Positions 1 through 6,163 of a DNA stretch of 7,988 bases are shown piece by piece. A program made the position numbers and the translations under genes. Below the pieces are notes generated by a model that did no database searches, was not told the origin of the DNA, and saw only the letters and a list, made by a program, of their open reading frames with translations. Origin of the DNA: an uncultured bacterium (GTDB lineage: Bacteria > Bacteroidota > Bacteroidia > CAILMK01); NCBI GenBank assembly GCA_903835275.1, contig CAILMK010000523.1, positions 1-7,988 of the forward strand. Reading direction: 5' to 3'. The stretch's first letter is position 1. The number at the start of each line of letters is the position of its first letter.

Positions 1-492
1 CAATACATTTCCATTATTTCAGGAGTATTGATCCTTCTGATGTTATCGGCAAGATTATATCCTTCTGCCTTTAAAAAAATATCTATTATTTACCCCTTGT
101 GGCAAAAAATCAGGAATTTCATTCTTCCTGGATTAAAATCAAAACCTGCTTCGGTGCTTACACTGGGTTTGGGTATGCTCAATGGCTTATTGCCTTGCGG
201 ACTCGTGTATATAGCCGCATCCGCTTCGATGAGTATGAATTCGGTAGGTAGCAGTTTGCTGTATATGATGCTGTTTGGTTTGGGTACCGTTCCCATGCTT
301 GTAGGAATAGGATTATCAGGCAAATTAATTACTTTAAAGCATCGCGTTGTACTGAATAAAATGATGCCAGCTATGATTATTACTCTGTCACTTCTTTTTG
401 TTGTTAGGGGACTTGCCCTGAATATTCCTTATCTTAGCCCGAAAATTTCAAATAATGGCAATAAAATAGAAAGCTGTTGCCATAGAAAATAG
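1..492 (+). CDS. TauE/SafE family (DsbD_2-like) integral membrane protein, 5' truncated
   Basis: The reading frame is open from base 1, so the start lies outside the window; 163 codons are visible and the first in-frame ATG (at 40) is internal. The protein is mostly membrane-spanning: hydrophobic stretches lie around the left edge, around the LGMLNGLLPCGLVYIAA segment, around LLYMMLFGLGTVPMLVGIGL and near the C-terminus (MIITLSLLFVVRG). The NGLLPCGLVY signature, with Pro-Cys inside a helix, is typical of the SafE/UreH/DsbD_2 group of transporters, which are linked to export of sulfur compounds or to metal and cytochrome assembly. The tail ends in CCHRK, a Cys-Cys-His group that could bind a metal. 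In many Bacteroidota such a gene closes the cbb3 oxidase (cco) cluster; whether that holds here cannot be seen. The next gene starts 21 bases downstream on the same strand. Family is fairly sure; substrate is not. Confidence 0.8.
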   Translation, partial: QYISIISGVLILLMLSARLYPSAFKKISIIYPLWQKIRNFILPGLKSKPASVLTLGLGMLNGLLPCGLVYIAASASMSMNSVGSSLLYMMLFGLGTVPMLVGIGLSGKLITLKHRVVLNKMMPAMIITLSLLFVVRGLALNIPYLSPKISNNGNKIESCCHRK

Positions 493-513
493 TTAATTCA
501 ATTCACATAGATC

Positions 514-1776
514 ATGCTAAATTTTGTTTCTTCTGAAGAGGCTGTAAAATCCATTAAATCCGGTGACCGGGTTTTTATTCATAGTGTGGCTGCCGCTCCC
601 CAAATGCTTATTAAGGCTATGACGAATCGATCGGAAGAGTTGCGGGATGTTGAAATCGTTCATCTGCATACTGAAGGAATTGCTCCTTACTCTGCTCCGG
701 GAATGGAAAAGAGTTTTCATATAAATGCACTGTTCATCGGAGCGAATGCAAGGGATGCCATCCAAACAGGCAGGGGAGATTATATCCCAAATTTCCTGAG
801 TGAAGTACCTTCCTTTTTTCGCAGGGGAATATTACCACTTGATATTGCACTGATTCATGTTTCACCTCCGGATATTCACGGATATTGTTCCCTGGGAGTA
901 TCGGTTGATGTTAGTCACGCTGCAGTTGAAGTAGCAAAGTATGTGATCGCTCAGGTCAATCCCAAGATGCCGCGAACCAATGGTGATGGTATTATTCACG
1001 TTTCAAAAATTAATGCACTGGTGGAGTGTAATGATGATATTCTGGTTTCAGGAATTGCTGAACCGGATGAAATATCAAATAAAATAGCGATGAATGTCGC
1101 ATCGCTGATCGAAGATGGTTCCACTTTACAACTGGGTATCGGGTCTATTCCCAATGCGGTTTTATCCATGCTAAATCATCACAAGGACCTTGGAATACAT
1201 TCAGAGATGTTTTCCGATGGGGTAGTGGACCTTGTTGAAAAAGGTGTTATCAATGGGAAATACAAGCATACACGCCCTGAAAAAATCGTGGCGGGCTTTG
1301 TGATGGGAACACGGAAAGTATTTGATTTTATTCATGATAACCCAATGGTTGAACTTCTGGATATTGGATATGTAAATGATACATCTGTAATTCGGGAAAA
1401 CCCAAAAATGGTTGCTATCAATAGTGCCATTGAAGTGGATATTACCGGACAGGTTTGTGCCGATTCCATAGGGAAAAAAATGTTTTCAGGGGTTGGCGGA
1501 CAAATGGATTTTATTCGTGGCGCATCACTCTCAGAAGGAGGAAAGCCAATCATTGCCTTGTCTTCACAAACCTACAAAGGTATTTCCAGGATAGTGCCCT
1601 TTTTGAAAGAAGGTGCGGGTGTTGTAACCACGCGGGCGCATGTTCATTATATTGTCACTGAATACGGAATAGCAAACCTTTATGGAAAAAATCTTTCCCA
1701 GCGTGCGAAAATGCTCATTGATATTGCACATCCTGATCACAGGGAATGGCTGCAAAGAGAAACCTACCAAAAATAA
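514..1776 (+). CDS. Class I CoA-transferase / acetyl-CoA hydrolase family protein (4-hydroxybutyrate CoA-transferase-like)
   Basis: Complete protein of 420 residues, near the usual 430 of the Cat1/AbfT group. These enzymes move CoA between short-chain acyl groups through a glutamyl-CoA thioester. The N-terminal domain is followed by the C-terminal catalytic domain with the oxyanion-loop motif LGIGSIPNAV (residues 207-216), the active-site segment HSEMFSDG with Glu231 as probable nucleophile, and the conserved GVGGQMDF motif (residues 326-333). All expected catalytic features are present. The ATG at 514 is chosen because the family begins almost at once with the SSEEAVKSIKSGDRVFIHS segment. 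There is no Shine-Dalgarno sequence and no TAnnTTTG element in the short gap, so co-transcription with the upstream membrane protein is likely. A hairpin begins on the base after the stop. The substrate could be acetate, succinate, 4-hydroxybutyrate or acetoacetate; the sequence alone does not decide. Confidence 0.88.
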   Translation: MLNFVSSEEAVKSIKSGDRVFIHSVAAAPQMLIKAMTNRSEELRDVEIVHLHTEGIAPYSAPGMEKSFHINALFIGANARDAIQTGRGDYIPNFLSEVPSFFRRGILPLDIALIHVSPPDIHGYCSLGVSVDVSHAAVEVAKYVIAQVNPKMPRTNGDGIIHVSKINALVECNDDILVSGIAEPDEISNKIAMNVASLIEDGSTLQLGIGSIPNAVLSMLNHHKDLGIHSEMFSDGVVDLVEKGVINGKYKHTRPEKIVAGFVMGTRKVFDFIHDNPMVELLDIGYVNDTSVIRENPKMVAINSAIEVDITGQVCADSIGKKMFSGVGGQMDFIRGASLSEGGKPIIALSSQTYKGISRIVPFLKEGAGVVTTRAHVHYIVTEYGIANLYGKNLSQRAKMLIDIAHPDHREWLQRETYQK

Positions 1777-1804
1777 AAGAGCGGAAAATAAATTTCCCGC
1801 TCTT
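1777..1804 (-). terminator. Intrinsic terminator of the SDR gene, possibly bidirectional
   Basis: The arms AAGAGCGG (1777-1784) and CCGCTCTT (1797-1804) pair perfectly over 8 bp. Inside them an AAA/TTT pairing can extend the stem after one mismatch, leaving a TAAA loop. Read on the - strand, the hairpin is followed by CTCTTTTATTTTT, a good T-tract, so it best serves the SDR gene that ends at 1836. Read on the + strand it starts right after the CoA-transferase stop, but the following bases (GATGCA) are not T-rich, so termination in that direction would be weaker. Confidence 0.75.
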
Positions 1805-1835
1805 GATGCAGCAGTGTTTCGAGAGTATAAATAAA

Positions 1836-2597
1836 TTAAACAGATACATAACCGCCATCTACCAATAAATCGGTACCGGTTACAAATGAGGCCTCGTCGG
1901 AAAGCAACCATAAAACTGCCGCCGCAACTTCTTCAGCCTTACCCAGCCTTTTCATAGAGTGCAGGGATGCAATATAATTATACATGTCATTCCCCTGGGA
2001 TATTCCTGCTCCTGTGAGCAAAGGAGTTTCAATAAAGCCGGGACAAATAGCATTTACCCGGATGTTTTGCATCGCATTTTCAATAGCTGCATTTTTGGTC
2101 ATTCCAAGTAATGCATGCTTTGTAGTAACATAAGCGGAGCTATTTGCAAAGCCAACATGACCAAGGATACTACTGATATTTACAATGCTTCCCCCTCCGT
2201 GTTTATGCATTTCAGTTATTTCGTATTTCATGCAATAAAAAACACTGTTCAGGTTAACATCCATTACTTTATGCCATCCTTCAATACTGTAATCGTTTAA
2301 GGTATTGGATTCACCTCCGATACCTGCATTGTTTATTGCAAGGTCAAGAGTCTTGAATTCCGTAATAGCTGCCTGTACTGCATTTTTGCAATCGTCTGCT
2401 ATACCTACGTTGCAATGAACGTATATGGCTTTGCCACCGTTTTCGCGGATTTTAGCTACTGCTGCCAGGCTTTCTTTCTCCTGTATATCTGCAATAACAA
2501 TATTTGCTCCTTCAGATGCCATCCGCAATGCGCAGGCGAGCCCAATGCCGGAGCCACCTCCGGTTATGATTGCTGTTTTATTTTCAAATCTTTTCAT
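1836..2597 (-). CDS. Short-chain dehydrogenase/reductase (SDR), classical type
   Basis: Complete 253-residue protein, the standard length of classical SDRs, which reduce ketones or oxidise alcohols with a nicotinamide cofactor. The Rossmann glycine motif TGGGSGIG is at residues 12-19. Asp37 at the end of the second strand favours NAD(H) over NADP(H). NNAG is at 89-92, and the catalytic tetrad is Asn115, Ser143, Tyr156 and Lys160 (YVTTK). The post-catalytic PGFIETPL is at 186-193, and the C-terminus has GTDLLVDGGY. The substrate cannot be named: the His and Lys that bind the carboxylate in bacterial 3-hydroxybutyrate dehydrogenase are replaced by Leu145 and Ser153. The gene is its own transcription unit: a promoter lies 23 bases before the ATG, a terminator follows, and the PhyH terminator isolates it from the operon upstream on the same strand. 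Confidence 0.9.
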   Translation of the reverse strand: MKRFENKTAIITGGGSGIGLACALRMASEGANIVIADIQEKESLAAVAKIRENGGKAIYVHCNVGIADDCKNAVQAAITEFKTLDLAINNAGIGGESNTLNDYSIEGWHKVMDVNLNSVFYCMKYEITEMHKHGGGSIVNISSILGHVGFANSSAYVTTKHALLGMTKNAAIENAMQNIRVNAICPGFIETPLLTGAGISQGNDMYNYIASLHSMKRLGKAEEVAAAVLWLLSDEASFVTGTDLLVDGGYVSV

Positions 2598-2619
2598 TTT
2601 AATTATATATTTAATGATG

Positions 2620-2648
2620 CAAAGTTAGGTCATAAGGTATTACACAAA
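2620..2648 (-). promoter_or_regulatory. Bacteroidota-type promoter of the SDR gene
   Basis: On the - strand TAACTTTG (2620-2627) matches the Bacteroidota -7 consensus TAnnTTTG exactly. A TTTG (2645-2648) lies 17 bases upstream, as expected for the -33 element. Transcription would start near 2613-2616, giving a leader of about 16-19 bases before the ATG at 2597. No Shine-Dalgarno sequence is seen; the leader is A/T only near the start, as is common in this phylum. Confidence 0.7.
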
Positions 2649-2669
2649 TATGACTATTATCATCATAAA

Positions 2670-2689
2670 AATTGACTTTTGTCGAAATT
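2670..2689 (-). promoter_or_regulatory. Candidate operator upstream of the SDR promoter
   Basis: The + strand sequence AATTGACTTTTGTCGAAATT is an imperfect dyad: AATTGAC faces GTC-GA-AATT across TTTT, with two extra bases in the right arm. It lies 42 bases upstream of the -7 element. A close relative (12 of the first 14 bases identical, then GAAATT after two extra bases) occurs at 7393-7414, 43 bases upstream of the putative -7 of the homogentisate dioxygenase operon and in the same orientation. The site is A/T-rich and abuts the PhyH terminator, so chance resemblance is possible. The binding protein is unknown. Confidence 0.35.
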
Positions 2690-2693
2690 GAAA

Positions 2694-2723
2694 AATCCCG
2701 TGTAAGAAAAATTACACGGGATT
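2694..2723 (-). terminator. Intrinsic terminator at the end of the four-gene aromatic operon
   Basis: The arms AATCCCGTGTAA (2694-2705) and TTACACGGGATT (2712-2723) pair perfectly over 12 bp around a 6-base GAAAAA loop. On the - strand the stem is followed by a T-rich stretch (the stem's own ATT continued by TTTCAATTTC). It lies 28 bases after the PhyH stop and before the SDR promoter, and so closes the operon. Confidence 0.85.
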
Positions 2724-2751
2724 CAAAATAATCACAGGCAGCAAATTCTTC

Positions 2752-3567
2752 TCAATATCCTATTCCTGCTTCGTCAAGTCTGTTCCTGACTTCAGAATTT
2801 ATTTTATAATCAGACACATTGTTTTGTCTGTTTTGGCGTGCAATACAGTTTGTTGCAAATTCCTCGGAAAATGCATTTGTTTTGCCAAAACCCATAAATA
2901 CGGACATTTTGTCTTTTTTTCCGTTGAGTTTTCTCCATGTATGAAGGATTCCATAACTGCTGTCGGATCCTTTTCCGTATCGCAGCATCACCCGTTCAAA
3001 TAAATTTGGTTGCTGGCCTACATGATCAAGGCGCTGGTCAAACAATAATGCATCACCCGCTCTTGTATGCAAATCCACATTTTCGCCAATACCAAGCTCT
3101 CTCCTGAGATGAGAACCTTTCTTCAGGGAAAACCCATTATTGTCATTCAAATGGTCCTGCAGGTAGAAGGCAATCTTATAAACTCCAAAGGATTCATTCC
3201 CCTCCTTGGCTTCCCAGGGATCTTTTACATAACCTGTAATGTCCTTGTGCCAGCCATTGAGCATATTCAGGTGCGCATCGCTGTGATGAAGAAAACGGAC
3301 ATCATCTATACATCCCTTCAAAACTTCTGACACACGGGGATGGTTAAGTAAAAACCTTATTCCGGAAATTTTACTCATGGCATCACTCTGGGTTTTGCCA
3401 CCCATGTAATAGATAAAAGAATGGTTCTTGTTGAAATAATCCAGGCAGGCGGTTCTCAATTTTTGAATATCATCTTTGGATAATATACCCGGGAATAAAG
3501 TATACCCGTTTGTTCTCAGTTCTTCCCTGTTTTTAATGAATTTATCCGTTTCCACCAGCGTTTCCAT
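2752..3567 (-). CDS. Phytanoyl-CoA dioxygenase (PhyH) family Fe(II)/2-oxoglutarate-dependent dioxygenase, substrate unknown
   Basis: Complete 271-residue protein, within the usual PhyH size range. The N-terminus has the typical opening of this family, an LRTNGYTLFPGILSKDDIQKL-like helix and strand (residues 17-37). The iron triad is intact: His107 and Asp109 in WHKD form the HxD motif, and His182 in LDHVGQQP is the distal histidine. Arg192, ten residues later, is the probable 2-oxoglutarate carboxylate anchor. The GSH at 151-153 is also family-typical. Such enzymes hydroxylate, halogenate or otherwise oxidise small molecules while decarboxylating 2-oxoglutarate. The start is 4 bases after the tryptophanase stop, indicating translational coupling, and the operon terminator follows. 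Its partners suggest an aromatic amino acid or derivative as substrate, but nothing in the protein proves this, and it need not act on an acyl-CoA. Confidence 0.8.
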   Translation of the reverse strand: METLVETDKFIKNREELRTNGYTLFPGILSKDDIQKLRTACLDYFNKNHSFIYYMGGKTQSDAMSKISGIRFLLNHPRVSEVLKGCIDDVRFLHHSDAHLNMLNGWHKDITGYVKDPWEAKEGNESFGVYKIAFYLQDHLNDNNGFSLKKGSHLRRELGIGENVDLHTRAGDALLFDQRLDHVGQQPNLFERVMLRYGKGSDSSYGILHTWRKLNGKKDKMSVFMGFGKTNAFSEEFATNCIARQNRQNNVSDYKINSEVRNRLDEAGIGY

Positions 3568-3571
3568 AATC

Positions 3572-4975
3572 TTACTGTTTTATTGTTGATTTAATTTTTT
3601 TAAGGGGTTCAAAATGTGCCGTAAAATGCCGCAGGTATTGTGGCTCATAAGTTATTTTGTACCCAATCGTTTTATCACGATCCCTTAGGATCTTTTCAAA
3701 TACTTCAATTACATATTCAATGTGGCTTTGAGTGTATACCCTTCTGGGAATTGCAAGCCTTACCAAATCCATTGGAGCAGGAATAAGTTTATGCTGCTCG
3801 TCGTATTTCCCAAACATTACTGATCCTACTTCAACAGAGCGAACACCACCTTTTAAATATAATTCACAAACCAATGCTTGTCCCGGATATTCATCTACAG
3901 GAATATGTGGGTATAAAGTACGTGCATCCACATACACAGCATGGCCGCCGATAGGCAACATTATAGGGATTCCCATGCGGTGCAATTTTTCACCAAGGTA
4001 TTCTGTGCTGCGTATCCTGTATTTTAAATAATCATCGTCAAATACTTCTTCCAGTCCTATGGCAATTGCTTCCATATCCCGCCCTGAAAGTCCGCCATAA
4101 GTGGAGAATCCTTCCGTAATGATCAAAAGACTTCGGCAGGCTTCTGCTAAAGAGGGATCTTTTACTGCCAGAAATCCGCCCATATTTACCAGCGCATCTT
4201 TTTTTGCACTCATTATTGCACCGTCTGCCAGTGAAAACATTTCCTGCGCTATCTTCCTGTAAGATGTATTTTCGTATCCGCTTTCCCTGTGTTGTATGAA
4301 ATAAGAATTTTCCGCAATGCGGCAACAATCAAGGATGAATAGAACCTTATTCTTCCTGCAAATTGTGGATACTGTTTTTGCATTGGACATACTTACGGGC
4401 TGGCCGCCTCCGGAATTATTTGTAACGGTAAGGATTACTGCTCCTACATTTTCCGGGCCATATTTTTTAATTAATATTTCAAGCAGAGTTGTATCAATAT
4501 TACCCTTGAATGGATGAATCAGTTGTGGATCCTTCGATTCAGATATCGGAATATCTATTGCTTCTGCGCCACTGAACTCTATATTTGCCCTGGTAGTATC
4601 AAAGTGAGTATTGCTAAAAAATACTTTTCCTTTGTCTCCGAGAGTAGTATATAAGATTCGTTCTGCAGCCCTTCCCTGGTGCGTAGGAAGTACATGTTCC
4701 AATCCGGTAAGGTCATTTATTGCCTTTTCCATTTTGCGCCAGCTTTGAGAGCCTGCATACGCTTCATCGCCCTGCATCATTCCGCTCCATTGGTGGGCGC
4801 TCATTGCAGATGTTCCGCTATCAGTAAGTAAGTCTATGATTACTTCTTCAGAATTCAGTTGGAAAGGATTGTTATGAGCTTTTTTTAAAAAAGAAATTCG
4901 TTCTTTTTCAGTGCTCATATAAATCGGTTCCACCGATTTTATCTTGAAAGGCTCTATTATCGTTTTATAAGTCAT
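3572..4975 (-). CDS. tnaA: Tryptophanase (PLP-dependent beta-eliminating lyase)
   Basis: Complete 467-residue protein, close to E. coli TnaA (471). Tryptophanase splits L-tryptophan to indole, pyruvate and ammonia in the cytoplasm. PLP-site features are Gln100-Gly101-Arg102 (HQGRAAE), Asp216 and Arg219 (LDCCRIAEN), and the Schiff-base Lys259 within MSAKKDALVNMGGF. The family also contains tyrosine phenol-lyase, and the VNMGGF stretch resembles that enzyme. However, the three positions that set the two activities apart (Thr124, Arg381, Phe448 in Citrobacter tyrosine phenol-lyase, recalled from the literature) are here Asp126, Val383 and His450, the tryptophanase state; the C-terminal LRHFTA also matches TnaA. 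The gene starts 8 bases after the hpd stop, without a Shine-Dalgarno sequence, and ends 4 bases before the PhyH gene. No TnaC-like leader is possible in so short a gap. A small hairpin lies in codons 13-19. Confidence 0.87.
   Translation of the reverse strand: MTYKTIIEPFKIKSVEPIYMSTEKERISFLKKAHNNPFQLNSEEVIIDLLTDSGTSAMSAHQWSGMMQGDEAYAGSQSWRKMEKAINDLTGLEHVLPTHQGRAAERILYTTLGDKGKVFFSNTHFDTTRANIEFSGAEAIDIPISESKDPQLIHPFKGNIDTTLLEILIKKYGPENVGAVILTVTNNSGGGQPVSMSNAKTVSTICRKNKVLFILDCCRIAENSYFIQHRESGYENTSYRKIAQEMFSLADGAIMSAKKDALVNMGGFLAVKDPSLAEACRSLLIITEGFSTYGGLSGRDMEAIAIGLEEVFDDDYLKYRIRSTEYLGEKLHRMGIPIMLPIGGHAVYVDARTLYPHIPVDEYPGQALVCELYLKGGVRSVEVGSVMFGKYDEQHKLIPAPMDLVRLAIPRRVYTQSHIEYVIEVFEKILRDRDKTIGYKITYEPQYLRHFTAHFEPLKKIKSTIKQ
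4921..4939 (-). other. Perfect 8-bp hairpin inside the start of tnaA
   Basis: The arms AAATCGGT and ACCGATTT pair perfectly around a 3-base loop, within codons 13-19 and about 36 bases downstream of the tnaA start codon. On the mRNA the stem is followed by AT-rich sequence with no long U-tract, so it is not a normal terminator. It could slow ribosomes or RNA polymerase, or be a coincidence of coding sequence. Confidence 0.4.
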
Positions 4976-4983
4976 AACGGAAA

Positions 4984-6120
4984 TTATAAAGTTCCACGCT
5001 TCGCCTGTTCCGCTTCGATGGATTCAAATAATGCCTGGAAATTTCCTTTCCCAAATGAATTGGCTCCTACACGCTGGATGATCTCATAGAATAGGGTAGG
5101 ACGGTCCTCAACAGGTTTTGTGAATATTTGCAGAAGATATCCTTCTTCATCCCTGTCAACCATTATTCCGAGATTTTTGAGAATAGTCAGGTCCTCTTTT
5201 ATTTCACCGACTCTATCTTTTACTGTGTCATAATAATTTCCGGGAACATGAAGAAATTCCACGCCATTCTTGCGCATTTCCGTTACAGTATAAATAATAT
5301 CATCGGTAGCTACTGCTATATGCTGGCATCCGGGACCATTGTAAAAGTTAAGATATTCTTCCACCTGGGATACTTTTTTCCCATTGGCTGGTTCATTGAT
5401 CGGGAATTTTATGCGTCCATTGCCATTGGTCATAACTTTACTCATTAAAGCTGTGAACTCAGTGGAAATATCCTTGTCATCAAAGGTGATCAGATTGGCA
5501 AAGCCAAGGACATCCTGATAAAACTCCGCCCATAGATTCATCTCACCAATTTCTACATTACCTACACAATGATCTACATATTTTAGCCCCATTGGATTTG
5601 GATTGTATTCGGATTTCCATTCAACAAAACCAGGCATAAATGGACCGGAATAATTTTTTCTTTCAACAAATACGTGCATTGTATCACCATAGGTATGTAT
5701 TGCGGAAGTTTTTATTTTTCCAAATTCGTCTTTTATTACTTCAGGAGCCTTGCACGGTTCGGCACCTCTTCCTACCGTCTCATTGAAAGAATATTCTGCA
5801 TCATCCACAGTAAATGCGATAACCCTGACTCCGTCGCCATGCTTTTTAATGTGATTCGAGATATAACTATCCTCCACCATCGGAGAAGTCAAAACGAGTG
5901 TAATTTTGCCCTGGCGTAAAACATAGGAAGTTCTGTCGCGACAACCTGTTTCAAGACCTTTGTATGCAAGTGATTGAAAACCGAAAGCTGTTTTATAAAA
6001 ATGAGCCGCCAGCTTTGCATTGCCCACGTAAAATTCTATATAATCCGTCCCATTGAGTGGAAGAAAGTCCTTCGCGTCCTTGAATATTTTTTCTGCTACC
6101 GGAGATGTTGTTGTTTCCAT
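4984..6120 (-). CDS. hpd: 4-hydroxyphenylpyruvate dioxygenase
   Basis: Complete 378-residue protein, in the range of HPPDs (about 350-400). The enzyme converts 4-hydroxyphenylpyruvate and O2 to homogentisate and CO2, the second step of tyrosine catabolism. Two vicinal-oxygen-chelate domains are visible: an N-terminal one (about residues 24-155) and a catalytic one (about 178-365). The iron triad is His184 (YVDHCVGNV), His267 (CQHIAVATDDI) and Glu346 (LFYEIIQR); the spacing resembles that of animal HPPDs. The C-terminal FGKGNFQALFESIE helix, which closes over the active site, is the hallmark separating HPPD from unrelated VOC proteins. The ATG at 6120 lies 43 bases after the hmgA stop with no Shine-Dalgarno sequence. 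Product flow goes directly to the upstream gene's enzyme. Hydroxymandelate synthase is a close alternative, but the adjacent homogentisate dioxygenase makes HPPD far more likely. Confidence 0.95.
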   Translation of the reverse strand: METTTSPVAEKIFKDAKDFLPLNGTDYIEFYVGNAKLAAHFYKTAFGFQSLAYKGLETGCRDRTSYVLRQGKITLVLTSPMVEDSYISNHIKKHGDGVRVIAFTVDDAEYSFNETVGRGAEPCKAPEVIKDEFGKIKTSAIHTYGDTMHVFVERKNYSGPFMPGFVEWKSEYNPNPMGLKYVDHCVGNVEIGEMNLWAEFYQDVLGFANLITFDDKDISTEFTALMSKVMTNGNGRIKFPINEPANGKKVSQVEEYLNFYNGPGCQHIAVATDDIIYTVTEMRKNGVEFLHVPGNYYDTVKDRVGEIKEDLTILKNLGIMVDRDEEGYLLQIFTKPVEDRPTLFYEIIQRVGANSFGKGNFQALFESIEAEQAKRGTL

Positions 6121-6163
6121 AAAATTATTCGTTTAATGTTTATTACTTGGTATGATTAAATTT

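Noticed and set aside
1836..2597. 3-hydroxybutyrate dehydrogenase acting on acetoacetate from tyrosine breakdown
   Set aside because: The carboxylate-binding His and Lys of characterised bacterial enzymes are Leu145 and Ser153 here, so only a generic SDR call is safe.
4038..4328. 96-residue open frame on the - strand within the tryptophanase gene
   Set aside because: It lies entirely inside a conserved coding region in another frame and shows no recognisable protein features.
3572..4975. Tyrosine phenol-lyase, suggested by the HPPD and homogentisate dioxygenase neighbours
   Set aside because: The positions that distinguish the two enzymes are Asp126, Val383 and His450, as in tryptophanase; only the VNMGGF stretch favours tyrosine phenol-lyase.
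5128..5448. 106-residue open frame on the + strand opposite hpd
   Set aside because: It is antisense to the catalytic domain of HPPD and has a composition typical of reverse-strand reading.
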